From assembly GCA_031835245.1 (NCBI GenBank), contig JAVKOQ010000009.1, positions 372,001-436,000 of the forward strand: a DNA stretch of 64,000 bases. The letters are read 5' to 3'. Origin of the DNA: Balamuthia mandrillaris. Lineage: Eukaryota; Discosea; Longamoebia; Balamuthiidae. Below the pieces are notes generated by a model. That model was given only the letters and a program-made list of their open reading frames with translations. It was not told where the DNA came from and did no database searches. Both the position numbers and the translations under genes were made by a program. Positions 10,089 to 22,068 of this stretch are shown here, piece after piece. Position 1 is the first letter of the stretch. Each line of letters begins with the position of its first letter.

Positions 10089-10130
<42 letters not shown>
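10089..10130. repeat. (CT)n microsatellite, about 21 units
   Basis: An uninterrupted CT dinucleotide run upstream of the GRAM/TBC gene. Confidence 0.97.
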
Positions 10131-10133
<3 letters not shown>

Positions 10134-10171
10134 CCAAACATTTCACGATACACTTGTTGAGTTGCAATACA

Positions 10172-10180
10172 TATATATAA
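10172..10180 (+). promoter_or_regulatory. TATA-like box of the GRAM/TBC gene
   Basis: TATATATAA lies about 70-78 bp upstream of the ATG at 10250. Confidence 0.4.
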
Positions 10181-10249
10181 ACGACAAACTAACAAAAACG
10201 CTTTCTTTTTGTTTCATAAAGCCAGAACAGAGAGCCAGTTGGCAAGGAG

Positions 10250-12557
10250 ATGTGGATTTGGTTGAAAGAAGAACAACAGCCGAGCGCCTCCACGTCAAAT
10301 GACAATGCAAGCTTTGACAAAAAGAGCAAACGCGACGATCAGCGACAACATGATCAAGGGTGGACCACTCTCGAAGACCTTGCCGGGCTCTTCTCTCTTC
10401 AAGTCCAGAAACATCGGACCATCCTCTCCCATCAACATCAACGGCAACAAAGATACCGCATCTTGCTGATAGCAAGCAGAAGAGGAAGTGGATGCTCTTC
10501 CACACAAGAAGATGAATCCACCACGGAAGACGATGATGCAAAGGAAGAAGAGAGAGGAAAACGGCAAGAGCAACCAAGAAAAGCGATGGTGATGGTTGTG
10601 GCAGTGGCCAAAAACCGAACAGAGATCAAGAAGCATTGGCGATACATCAAGGAGGAGCTGATGGACAGCTGCGTCGCCGCCTTTGACCGAAACGATGCGA
10701 ACGAGGAGCGAGAGCTTCACAAGTTTCTGAGAATGAAGCTGGCCAGTCTGGCAAGAAAACAGCACGTGGAGAAGAGGACAATGATGAAGCAGAAGAAGCG
10801 GCCGTTGAGCAAAAGCCAGAACAGCGTTTCGGAGCTGAGAGTAAACGATAGTAGAAAGAAAAAGATAAATGTGGGGAGCGAGGATGAAGACGAAGATGAG
10901 GGGGTGGATTCATATGCATACGGAGATGGCGAAGAGGAAGACGACGAATGGCAGAAAGCAAAAGAGAAGGAGAAGCACGAAAGAGAAAAGGACGGCAAGC
11001 ACGACGAGGACGACGACGACGACGAGGATGAGGATGAGTACGAAGACGACGACGAGGAAGAGGCACGATGGAAGCAATGCATGTTGGAACTGAAGCAAGA
11101 AGTGGAGGAAGAAGAGAAAGAAGACGGGGAAGGAGACGGAGACGGGGAGCATAACGTGCCTTTGACGGTGTTGGCTCAGCTCTCCCCCAGAGAATGGAGC
11201 AAGCGGCTCTCCCTATGGAAAACCTCCTCCGCAAGCACTTCCGAGCCGAACCTCTTCAAATGGTTCAGTTCGGCTTCCCCTTCCACACCAACGAACACCA
11301 ACCCTTCTTCTCCTCTGGCAATCTACAACAAATCTGCAAAGAGCATCAAGGACACCAACCGAACAAGAAGCGAAGGGTACGCTCGCGTGAGGGAGGACAG
11401 TGCGTTCTCCAAACGGCGTTTGTCCCAATCGTACTACCTCCTCCCTCTGCGCAGAGCCTCTACCCCATCGCCATACGGCGAACCTTTGTCTGCTTCTTCT
11501 TCTATTTCCTCCTCCTCCTCCTCCTCATCGTCCTCTTCCTCTCCGTCCAACGCCCGTCTCTACGTTTCCTCTCCCATGCCGCTCTCCCCCACCCGCTCTT
11601 CCGCTTCTTCCTCTTCCTCTTCCTCCCCTCCTCCCTCCCTGCTCCTCGCCTCCTCCCCGCCCCCTCCCTCCGCCTCCTCACCCCCTCCGCCCTCTCCTTC
11701 TCTTTCCCCTGCTCCCTCCTCCCCTGCCTTCCCTACTTCTACTCCATCCTCCTCCTCCTCCTCCTCCTCTTCCTCCTCCTCTTCTACTCCCTCCCCCTCT
11801 TCCTCCTCCTCTTTGACCTCCTCTTTGACCTCCTCCTCCTCCTCCTTCTCGCTGGCGTCACTCTTTTCCTCCTCCAAAAAGGCAACCAAATCTGCTGTGG
11901 TGGCTGTTGCCGGAGGAGGAGGAGGAGGAGGAGACGGCAAAAAATCGGGAGAGGCGCCTCTCTACCGCAGCGGTCCCCTGCGCGCCACCCCTTCCCCTCT
12001 CTCCCCCTTCAGACCCGTCCCATCGGGCGTCATCGCGCGGACCCCCGACCGTCGCAACAACGGCAAACAGGACCCACCACCGCAACAACACACTTTGGGC
12101 TCTTCTTCTTCTTCTTCTTCTTCTTCTCTTTCTTCTCCTTCTTCTTGCTCTTCCTCTCCGTGGCTGAAATCGGGAGAAGAAGAAGCAGAGGGTAACGCCA
12201 AAGAATACTTTTCTTCTTCTTCTTCCTCTCCGTCTTCCCCCGAGGACCGTCCAAAGCTCAACAACCACAACAGCAACAACAACGCTAACCTTAGCCCCAC
12301 CCATCAAGAGAGGATGATGGAGCTGCAGGACTTTGCCGCTGAGCTGACGAAACAAACGGCGGAGGCGCCGTACGTGATCGGGGGAGCGCTCGAGATGTCG
12401 GTGGAGGGCTCGTCTGCCTATGCCTCTGCCTCCTCCTCATCTGCCCTGGCGAGAAAGGAGGCGGTGGAGCAGCAGCAAGAGCTGAACCTTGTGAGAAACG
12501 AGTGGAAGAAGCGCTTTCCCACGCTTGCCCCCTCTGACGATATCATTGGAGGTCTGT

Positions 12558-12599
<42 letters not shown>

Positions 12600-13017
12600 T
12601 TTTGTCCGTCTTCCTTCACCCTTCTCTCTTCTCTCTTCTCTCTTCTCCCCTCTCCCTTCTCCCTTCTCCCTTCTCCCTTCTCCCTTCTCCCTTCTCCCTT
12701 CTCCCTTCTCCCTTCTGCCTTATGTCTATCCCCTTTCTTCCGTGTGGCTTCGCTTGGGTCCTCGTTCACACTCGACGTGTCGCTCTTCCTTCTTTTTACA
12801 AAACAACGACAGGAGCGCCGTGCGTGTTGGTTCGGTTGGTGGCTCGCAAAGGCAGACTGTTTTACTCTGGCAGCTATCTCTGTTTTCACAGCGCGATGCT
12901 CAACACCAAAGTCGTATTATCCTGGACCTCGATAAAGCGGCTCACTCGCTCCACCACTGTGGATGGAGTGAAGACCATGCCTTCCATTTTTGTTGAGACC
13001 GAGTCGGGCGAAGAGGT

Positions 13018-13057
<40 letters not shown>

Positions 13058-16000
13058 TTCCCTCTTCTCTTCGCTTTCTCCCCACATCGCTCTTCTCTTC
13101 TTTCTTCTTATCCGCTGTTTCTCTGCTTCTTATCCTGCTGTTCGTTTACTCTTTCTTGACACTGATGAAACATACTCTTTGTTGTGTTTCTTTCATCAAC
13201 GCAACAGTTCGTCTTTTTTGGCTTTACAGATAGGGATAAGATGGCCACCACGTTAGAGTACCTTTGGACCGCCGATATCGACGCATGGCAAGTCCAAGTT
13301 TTGGAGGATAAAGCGCTACTTGAAGTTGGACTCGCACCTCCCTCTTCCTCCTCGGAACCAGACGTAGACCCTACCAACTTTAGCTACTCATTTGCCCAAC
13401 AACAAGCCAGTCACTTGCACCAGGCCGCTATTGCCAACTCCACAGCGGCGCTCACTCACTATGGATACCATTTGAGAACGCTCACAATGGAGGTGATCGA
13501 GTTTAAGCTTCGGAGCAAGGCACATCGTTCTCTGTTTCGCTTCTCTTCTGATGAGTCATTAATTGCAGGTTCGTTCTCTCGTCTCTTGTCTCTCTTTCTC
13601 GTTCTCTCTCTCTCTTCTCTCGTTCTCTTGTTCTCTCTTCCCTTTTTTGCTTTTACTCTTGAATTTACGTTCCTCTGCTTGTTTAAAATATAGAATACAA
13701 GGCTAGCTTATGGCTGGCTTCCGTCTATCACAGCGGCTCCCTGTACATCTCTCCCAACTTTCTCTGCTTCCACTCTCGCTCTCCCTCCGATGACGACTTT
13801 TTTACGGTCGACATTGGACTGAGGGACATAAGCGAGATCTCCCTCCTGGACAGTCGTCTCATTCGTGTGGTCACCGCTCAGCACAAGTACTTCTTCTCTT
13901 TTGTCTCAAACCGAATGGACGCCTACGAGAAGGTTCATTCCGCTTGGTCTCGTTTGCAGTGGATGGCAAGCGACATCTTAAAGAGCTCTGCAAATCTCAA
14001 CAACAAAGTCGCAAAGACGATGAATCCAGGAGACGAAGCACCATCTTCCTCTCCTTCATCAAATAAACGGCGAAAAGGACAAAGAGAAAAAGAAGAGATG
14101 CATGATGGAATGAAGATCGGTATAACCCCGTTTATTGGATGTACCAAGTACTTTAGAGGGGATTACATGGCTAGGAGAGAGCAACAGGAAAAATTGTGGG
14201 ATGCCTACATGCAGAAGCATGGCTCTGGCATTGAGCTCATAAAGACAAGCAGTCTTCGCGATTATGTTTATGAGGGCATACCTGACAAACATCGAGGTTT
14301 GTGGTCATCACACTTCCTTCTTGCGTTTTATGTTCTCGTATTGTTTTGTTTTGTTTTGTTTTGTTTTTTGTTTTGGGTTCTTTGTAATATTCATTTTTTT
14401 TGTGTGTCTATTTTAACAAAGGAATAATGTGGCAAACCTTTTTGGGCTCTCTTCACAATGTTCATGTTCGGCGAGGAGAATATGCAGAGATTCTGGAACA
14501 CTTTACGGACATGGCCTCTGTAGCTACAGCAGAAATAGAGCGGGTTCTTATTCTATTCTTGTTCTCCTTCTTCATCTGCTCTTCTTTTTCTCCTTGTTGT
14601 TCTCATATGCTTCTGTTTTGCTTCGTGTGTTGACAAACCATAGGATGTTCATCGGAGTTTACCTGAGCATCCGTTCTATCAGCAACCAGAAGGGCTTGCA
14701 ACCCTTCGGAGGGTCTTGAATGCTTATTCATGGCGAAACCGTGAAGTTGGTTATTGCCAATCTATGGTTGGTTACTCTGTTCCTTCCTTCTCACTCCTTT
14801 TACTTTGCCTTTTCTTTGGTTTAATCTTTCTTGTGTAGAATATTATTTCTGCATTATTTCTATTGTATATGAGTGAAGAAGAAGCGTTTTGGGTTTTGCG
14901 AATTCTTTGTGAAGAAATGTTACCTTCGTATTTTTCTCCTGGTAAATCAATCGTTTTTCTTTTTTCCTCCTGGTTTGTCTTCTTGCAACTTCTTACTTCT
15001 GCTGTAAAAAAGACATGATAGGTTCTATAGCTGATCAAAGGGTGTTCGAAGATCTGGTGGAGCATTACTTTCCTTTGCTGAGACGCCATTTGGAGAAAGT
15101 GGAAGTACCGATGGCCCTCATTACTTTTCCTTGGTTCTTGTGCCTATTTATTGGCTACATTCCTATGGAGGTTTATTTCGTTTTCATTTTCTTTAGCCTT
15201 CTTCCTATGCTCCTTCTTTCTTCATGTTCTCCCTTTTGATGCTTGCTTTCATTGCAGACTGCACTTCGGTTTCTGGACATTTTCTTTTATGAAGGCTATG
15301 ACTCGACTTTCCACTTCAAACTGGCGCTGGCCATCGTGAAGTTCAAAGAAGTCCATCTGTTGCAAGAAACTGATGCCATCACCATCATTGAGACTTTGAA
15401 AAGGACTCAGATCGATTGTGATATGTTGCTGAATGTACATACCATGTCCTATCTATTCTGTTCTCTGTCCTCTATTCTCCGTTCTGTGCTCTGTCTCTTG
15501 TTCTCCTTTTTTTTCTCCTTTCTTTCTTCTCTCTATTTTGATGGAACAACAATTGAAACTTCCCTCGGTTTAAACCAATGAAATATTAAGGCTGCAAGGC
15601 AAGACTTTGAGTGGGTGACAAGTCAAAAAGTAAAGACCCTCCGAAACCGTCATCGCCTCACCATTATCCGCGAAATGGACGAAACCAACCAAAAGACCAA
15701 GTGCGCCGATCCAATTCCTCTGCAGCCGCTAGTGAACCCCATCAACCCTATCATAACCGAAACAACTGCTCAAGACTCTTCATCTGACATTCAGCTTCGT
15801 TCTGTTTCGATGACTGCTATTGATGAAATGACCAAATCCTCTTCTCCTTATAAAGCACTGATAGAAACAAATGGAGAGAGCAGCAGCGCCAGACGTCGTT
15901 ATAGAGCGGATTCTTCTGGTTCATTAAGGCTGATCACTCGGCAGACGGTGGACACCAGACGAAAGTCAGTTACCATTCAACTCAAGCCCAAGCGGGTTCG

Positions 16001-17729
16001 TTCTTCTTTGTTTGCGATGCTGCCTTCTTCTCCTACAGAGGCAACAAATCAACCACACAACAATCATTCAGATGAAGAAGATACAGCACAACAAACTCAT
16101 TCTTCTTCTTCTTCTTCTTCTTCTCCTTCTCCTTCTTCACCTTCATCATCTTCATCTTCTTCTTCAACAGATCCTTCGCCGCGTTCTTTATCACTGCCTT
16201 CCCCCAGCACTGGCAAGTCGTTATTCACGCAGTTATCATCTCTGTTTGGTGCTGGCAAACGCGCCAAAGAAGAAGGAGCGGATGAGCTCACCACCTCATC
16301 TCTTTCTAAAACTGCGACCCAAAAAGCGAAAGCCGTCAACAGCAAAGCTAACAAGTTGGCACCAAGAGAGGATGCAGCTGCAGGATCCTCTGACAATAAG
16401 CGAACTAGTCCATCTGTTTCTGTTGTCCTTTCTTCTCCCTCCTCATTAACTCTTTCTGCTCCCCCCTCGTCTCCTCCTACCTCTCCTTCTCCTGCTTCTC
16501 TTTCGGAGAGTCCACCAATACCATCCTCCTCTCCCCCTGGCCTTGCTCCTTCTTCTCCTCCAACTGATAATCAGCTCTCCACCATCGCACGTTCTCCCTC
16601 ACTCAGATCGAGAGCGCACTCCATCCCCTCTCCTCCTACTGCCTTTGAAAGAAGACATCCTCCTCTTTCTTCTTCATCTTCTGCTTCTCCCTCTTCTCCT
16701 CTCTCTTCTTCTATTACTCCTTCATTCGTTTCTTCACCCCAATCAGCCACTCCCTCACAATTCTATACGCCACCACCTGCAACCTCCACTTCTTCTGTTT
16801 CTCTTCGTGACCGAATGAAGGAACGGTCAGCTAGTTCGCACCGCATTTTGGATGTATTGGATCTTTGCGAGGAACAGACCTTCCTCGACACAAGACGAAG
16901 AACAAGAACTCTTTCTCACCTCTTTCGTAGTGGCAGCGAAGGAGATCATAACGACAACGGTAACGATAATAGTAACACCAAAGAGAAAACATATCACCAC
17001 AGACATAATGGAGCGGATATGAGGAGAGAAGCTCTGCTGCGAATGAAGCTAGTCAACTCGGATGCTGGGATCGTTCGAACAACAAACAATCGAGAAGAGG
17101 GAGAAGGAACCAGCAGAAAGAAGAACGCTCCTGCAAATACCATTCAACAGTGGGTAGATGAACAAAAGAAGAAGCATAAAGAGAAGGAAAAGGAAAAAGA
17201 ACAGGAGGAGAAAGAAGAACAGTCCAAAGCCAGCGATGAGGATTCTCACACGGTGGAACCCTTAATAGCGCAAGAGCAACTCAGTTACATCTCTCGCTTC
17301 ATCTTGAGGACGAACAGCGGTGATCTCAGCAAGAGCGACGATGAACGCAAAAAAGAAGCAACGGAAGGAAACACAAGCTTCTCGCTGAGAGGCAAAGAAG
17401 TGATTGGAGAGGAAAGCGAAGAAGAAGACGAAGACGACTCCGAATCGTCGCTGAATACCAAGTTGATGGAAACCATTCAGATAGAGGAAGAGCAGCTAGG
17501 AGAAGGAGAAGGAGAAAGAGGAGAGGGCAAGGGAAAAGCAAACGGATCGGAGGAAGAGCGAAAAGGCAAGAGAGTGGGCACGCCACAGCAGCCCAAGCGG
17601 AAAAGACGGCAGAAGAGCGTATGTCTGGCAAGCAGTCGCCGGGGCAGAAAGTCTTTGGGCATCATCCTGGTGGAGGAGGACCTCACCACGCCAGTGCAGA
17701 CAAGTGAAGATCGTGCAGGTAGCACCTAA
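10250..17729 (+). CDS. Large GRAM-GRAM-TBC Rab GTPase-activating protein
   Basis: About ten exons encode roughly 2,100 residues. Exon 1 (10250-12551) is a 767-residue, largely disordered region with Asp/Glu, poly-Ser and Pro-rich tracts. Two GRAM domains follow ([19 protein letters not shown]... with YLCFHS; then [20 protein letters not shown] with FLCFHS), in the TBC1D8/TBC1D9 arrangement. The TBC domain spans about 14250-15440. It has [10 protein letters not shown], the arginine-finger motif [15 protein letters not shown] (IxxDxxR) and VGYCQSM (YxQ), so both catalytic fingers are intact and Rab GAP activity is expected. Exon 10 (15591-17729) encodes about 700 more low-complexity residues. 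The 3' end is uncertain: an in-frame TAA follows a possible donor at 17720, so a small extra exon near 17829-18018 may exist. Confidence 0.85.
12561..12716. repeat. (CT)n followed by 7-bp CTTCTCC tandem repeat in intron 1
   Basis: Immediately after the donor at 12552 there is a CT tract (about 12561-12598). About ten copies of a CTTCTCC heptamer follow (about 12645-12716). Confidence 0.9.
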
Positions 17730-17868
17730 CTTTGTTCAAGCCGTCCAAACGAATCTCTTTTTTGTTTTCTTCAGTTCGGAGAAATGTACATTCCTTCTCT
17801 TCTCTTCCTTTTCTTATAATTTTTCAGTTATGAACCTCATCACAGATTGGCCTAATACATCTGCTTGC

Positions 17869-17886
17869 TCTCTCTCTCTCTCTCTC

Positions 17887-17917
<31 letters not shown>

Positions 17918-17934
17918 GCTCTCTCTCTCTCTCC
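17869..17934. repeat. Interrupted (CT)n tract
   Basis: A CT tract with CG interruptions lies just downstream of the GRAM/TBC coding region, in a possible last intron or 3' UTR. Confidence 0.9.
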
Positions 17935-18096
17935 ATTTCGTTTTTGTATCCCTGTCTTACATCCTTACTACAGGAAAAAGGTGAACCGCTTGGAGGAATC
18001 AAATATGATTGTAGTTGAGCAGCCATCACCCTAGTTGAGCCCCGAAAATAGAGTGTTTGAGTCAAACGAAAAAAGCGAGGAAACACAACAACAGTT

Positions 18097-18597
18097 TCAT
18101 TCTTCTTGCATGAGCTCCCTGATTTCGGTTACAGGGACCAACGTTACGTTGGCAGCGATCTCCATTTCCTCGGTGTTGTGGGCGTTGTTGCAGCTGGCGC
18201 ACAGCGGGATGATGTACCAGGACCTCGAGACGCGACCGTCCTTGATCTGCACGTGAGCCCCGGCAGAGACCTTCTTGTCACAGCCATTGCGGGCACAGAC
18301 CTTCCTCTTGCTCTTGCTCGCTTGCCGGTAGCCTTCCAACCAGCGGACCCCGGTGTACGGCTCCTTGGAGGTGCCGTTGATGTTTTTCACAAAGTAGTGA
18401 GTGTTCCTGTTAGCCCTGGAGGAGGAGGCGTGGTTTTCCAGCCTCTCCTTGTACGTGTCTTGGCTGTTGCGGTAAAGGGCTGAAACGAGTTCAGCCTTGT
18501 TCATCTTGGAACGACCAACAATGTCCTCCATGCTGGCCAACTGCCTGAGCTCCTCCACCGTTTTTTCTTTAAGGTCTTTTATTGTGAAACGTTCCAT
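18097..18597 (-). CDS. Intronless Rho-N/SAP-like plus HNH-like zinc protein
   Basis: Single-exon protein of 166 residues starting MERFTIKDL. Residues about 1-45 resemble the Rho-N helical motif (FTIKDLKEKTVEELRQLA, then GRSKMNKAELVSALY), which often binds nucleic acid. The C-terminal half has a treble-clef-like cysteine pattern: CARNGC, GAHVQIKDGR, then YIIPLCASCNNAHN. Here GAHV supplies the His and the later Cys pair plus Asn fits an HNH-type fold. Similar small proteins occur in bacteria and phages. Nuclease activity is possible but unproven. It is intronless among intron-rich neighbours and diverges (440 bp) from the nucleotidyltransferase-RNA ligase gene. Horizontal origin is plausible; the specific function is unknown. 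Confidence 0.6.
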   Translation of the reverse strand: MERFTIKDLKEKTVEELRQLASMEDIVGRSKMNKAELVSALYRNSQDTYKERLENHASSSRANRNTHYFVKNINGTSKEPYTGVRWLEGYRQASKSKRKVCARNGCDKKVSAGAHVQIKDGRVSRSWYIIPLCASCNNAHNTEEMEIAANVTLVPVTEIRELMQEE

Positions 18598-19037
18598 CCT
18601 GTACAGAAACGCGAGAGAGTGTGTGTTGTAGTTTGAAAGAAGGAAGAGGCAAAAGAGTGATAAATACAAAAAAAAACTTGGTGTGTGTCCTCATTCTTCT
18701 TTCGGTGAGACCCACTCCTTTTCAAATGAGGTCACCTGCCCTCAGTAACCAGGCACAATGCACATTCCTTCGATGAAACCGACCGGAAAGGAGATAGCGA
18801 TGCAGCAATAATCTCTTGCTAGAATCCTCGTCCTGGGGCAAGGCCTTGGCCTCATTGGATTCCGTCAAGCAAGCGAGCTAGCAAGAAGGCGAACAAGAAA
18901 TGCAGGCAAGCAAGCAATGCAGTGCCAGGAGAGGGAAGGAGGTCTGTTTTCCATGTCGACATGAAATATATGACCACAAAAGCTGCTCGAATGCTTGTCA
19001 ATTAGTGTTACGAAGAAAGAAAGAAAAAGAAGAGCGC
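18598..19037. other. Divergent promoter region
   Basis: This 440-bp gap lies between the Rho-N/HNH-like gene (-) and the RNA ligase fusion (+). It holds the palindrome CATGTCGACATG (18951-18962) and a GCAAGCAAGCGAGCTAGCAAG-type cluster near 18868-18915. An upstream in-frame ATG at 18900 could extend the ligase fusion, but the added residues look unstructured. Confidence 0.5.
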
Positions 19038-21293
19038 ATGGCTACGGAGGAAGAAGGCCATGGCCGGGCGGCTTTGGGCGTTGACGTTGTTGCTCAGCAA
19101 GGGCTGGAGGTGGTCAGAGGGATCATGCAAAAAGAGGGCAGCCTCGACCCTGCCTCCCTGCGCAACGTCTATCTGTTCGGCTCTCGGCTGTACGGCTGCG
19201 CCTCTCCCACCTCCGACTATGATCTGATTTGCCTGGTGGACGGCCCTTACTTTCATGCGTGTCGTAACTTTGCTGAAGAAAGGTTTTCGCAACTCCTTGT
19301 TTTTTATTTAAATGTTTTTTTTTGTTTCGCTCATCCCGCTTGGCAAAAAAAAATATGTAGCGATAAGGCTGGCGCTGCTCAAGGAGTGGAAAGCGAAGCC
19401 TATGAGCTGGATGTGAATCCTAGTTTTTATCACGTTGATTATTTCTTATCTTTGGTTTGTTTTTCTCCTCTCCATACTTTGCTTTATTTTCTCTCTTCAT
19501 TTTTCTGTCTTTCTTTTCTTTTCTTTTCTGTTCTTTTCTTTTTTTCTTTCCGTTACAGTTTCTAAGTTTCGTTTTGCTAATGTTATCTCCTTCCGTATGC
19601 TTTTAGATAAAGAAGAATATGATAGCAACGTTGTTGTGTTTGTGCATTCCCAAAAGCTTCGTATGGAAGGAAGACGTTCAGCTGCCCAGCATAGAGCAAG
19701 TGCTTCGCTTGCCCGCTCTTCGCAAGGTCGTCACTATGGATGCCAGCCACAATCTTGCCAAAGCCAAGGTCTCTTTCCTGTCTTGTTCTTCGCTCTCTAA
19801 TTTCTTTCTTCTTGTATTCTTATCTTCTGTCTTGTATTTCTTCATGTTCTCGGCTTACGTTATCACTAGAGGCTTTGGAGCGAAGGGGACACATACAAGT
19901 CAAAAAAGAACGTGGTACACGGCCTCCGATATCTTCACTATGGTTCTTCCTTCCTCTCCTTTAAAGAGCGGGAGAGAGAGGAGAGAGGAGCGAGCAGAGA
20001 GCAGAGGGCAGAAAAGAGAGAAAAGAGAAGCGAGGAGAGAAGAGAGAGGGAGAGAGAAATTTGTCCAATAATGTGCTAAAAACTGTGCATATCATTTTTT
20101 AGCTTTGCAGTTGGTGGAGAGCGGATACATAACTGATTTTCACGTGGGCAATCGTTACTGGGAAGAAGTAGTTATTCTTACTTGATCTTCTTTATTTCTC
20201 CTTCTGAGAACTTTGTTTGATGTTAACTTAACAACTGACTGGAATACTTAACATAGGTAATGACGAATCCAGCAAACGATTGGGAGCACTATGAGGCAAA
20301 GTATCGCCCCCTCTATCAACAACTAATGCGGGAGCTGAAGGCTAAATGCGAACCAACAAATGTATTATCCATAACAGTAGGAGATAGTGACAATAGTAAT
20401 CTACCGCAACAACACCAAACAGGCGAACGCATGACACTTCAAACGATTGACTATCTACAGAAACATGGAATGGATGCTCTCTGTCAAAGCTTCGCTTTGA
20501 ACGTGAAGACATACAAAGTCGGCGATGATTCCGAATTGTTTCATCTCACAATTGATCCATTCAGTTCGCCTTCTGCCTCTACTGTCGTCAAGGAATGCGC
20601 CTATGGGCTGTTGTTGCAAAGAAAACTACCGGCAAAAGAGGAGGAAGAGGAAGAAGGAGGAGGAGACGAACCAGAAGAAACACAAGCGACAACGTGGCGG
20701 GTGATTGCACGGGCTTATCCAAAGATAGAGTACATGGTTGATCCCTTTACGGGTTAGTGTTCTTGTTTCTACTTCGTGCCCCTTTGTGCTATTGCTTACC
20801 CGTTTTCTGCTCTCGCGGCGTCTTTCTCTCCACTTAACCTAACAGGAGTCTTAACTGCATCAGCAGCACAGCTGGATTGGAATTCAGCCAAAGTTTATGA
20901 AAAGCTGGACGGGACGATGGCCGTTCTTTACCACCACGAAGGAGTTTGGCGAGTCAAAACCTCTCGCAGTGGGGATGGCTACGATGAGCACATTCAGCAG
21001 CAACGATCTTTAGCTAAAACGAGTTATAGAGAATGGCTGCTTTCTCTCTGTGCTGATCAAAACAACGAAATGGAGGTATTGAGACAAAAGCACAAGGAAA
21101 GAGTTATTGCAAAGGAAGACAAGAAAGATAAAGAGGAGGAGGCGAGCTTTGCAGAATTGTTTTGGGATATATGGAAGAGAAGCTTGAATTATACATTTCC
21201 AAGCGAAGAAGAAACGGAACTTCTCTTTGTATTCGAAGTGCTCAGCTGGCGACAGTGCAATATTGTACAGTTTTTCCCTCCAACTACTACTGC

Positions 21294-21325
<32 letters not shown>

Positions 21326-22068
21326 CTTCTTCTTCTTCTTCAAGAAACCGAGAAGAACGAATAGTGTTGCATGGAGTATTCGACCGACATACCATGAACG
21401 AACATGTATTGGCTCCTTTTGACGAAGTCGCGGCTTTTCATGGATGGGAATGCGTGCGTCAATTCTCCTTTGAAGAGCTTTCTCAACGATCTTCAATGTC
21501 TCCTTATACCGCAGCTGCTTCTTCATCTCCTTCATTTACATGGACAGCAAAACAGAAGCAAGATCTACTAAAAGAAATAGTCAACGGGATGAACCCATTC
21601 AAGGAGGAAGGCTTTGTAGTAGTGGATAACCATTTTAATCGCCTCAAAGTGCGAGCGCCTCAATGGGCCGCTCTCTCCCTGTTAAGCTGGTTTAACGACT
21701 CGATGAAGACCAACCATCGTTACCTTCTGGAGTACATTCGAAGAGGAGAAGGAAACGAGGATGAGTTTCTCTTTCACTTTCCCGAGTGGCGAGACGAGTT
21801 CTTGGAAGTGAAAGAGAAGTACCAAACCTTCGCCACAGGATTGGGAACAGTTTATGACTCTCTCATAGCATCAGAACGACAGCAACAAACTAAGGAGAGA
21901 GGAACTTTTGCCAGAGAAGCTCGAAAGCATTTCTTCTACGGGCTGCTATTTGACCTGCGTGATGCTGGTTGCAGCAACAAGAACAATGAGGATGTGCTAG
22001 CATATTTTAAGTCTTGTCCCACTCGGAAGGTCGTCAGCATGATGAATAAATACTTTGAGGACCTCTGA
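19038..22068 (+). CDS. Nucleotidyltransferase-RNA ligase fusion (RlaP-like domain plus T4 Rnl1-like ligase)
   Basis: Seven exons (19038-19282, 19361-19454, 19607-19768, 19870-19942, 20103-20167, 20257-20752, 20846-22068) give about 785 residues. Residues about 30-230 form a Pol-beta-type nucleotidyltransferase: VYLFGSRLYGCASPTSDYDL carries the GS signature and the DxD metal pair, followed by FYHVDYFLSLIKKN, CIPKSFVWKED and KKNVVHGLRYL. This resembles YcgL/RlaP-type proteins. Residues about 390-720 form an adenylating RNA ligase of the T4 Rnl1 type. Motif I is EKLDGTMAVLY (Lys near 400), a motif III-like LLFVFEVLSW precedes RIVLHGVFD, motif IV is EEGFVVVD (near 632) and motif V is RLKVRAPQW. 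Such proteins end-process and seal broken RNA; joining both activities in one chain suggests RNA repair. Substrate and compartment are unknown. A poly-Ser tract at 21295-21340 is an insertion. Confidence 0.82.

Larger units (their letters stand above)
9498..10249. other. Intergenic region with CT tract and TATA-like site
   Basis: This 750-bp gap contains T/A runs near 9529-9550 and a pure CT tract at about 10089-10130. A TATATATAA element at 10172-10180 lies about 75 bp before the next ATG. Short open frames here have no recognisable domain. Confidence 0.6.

Noticed and set aside
10647-12355. Long minus-strand and alternate-frame ORFs opposite the GRAM/TBC exon 1
   Set aside because: They are shadows of biased Ser/Glu/Asp codons; the plus-strand frame continues into real GRAM and TBC domains.
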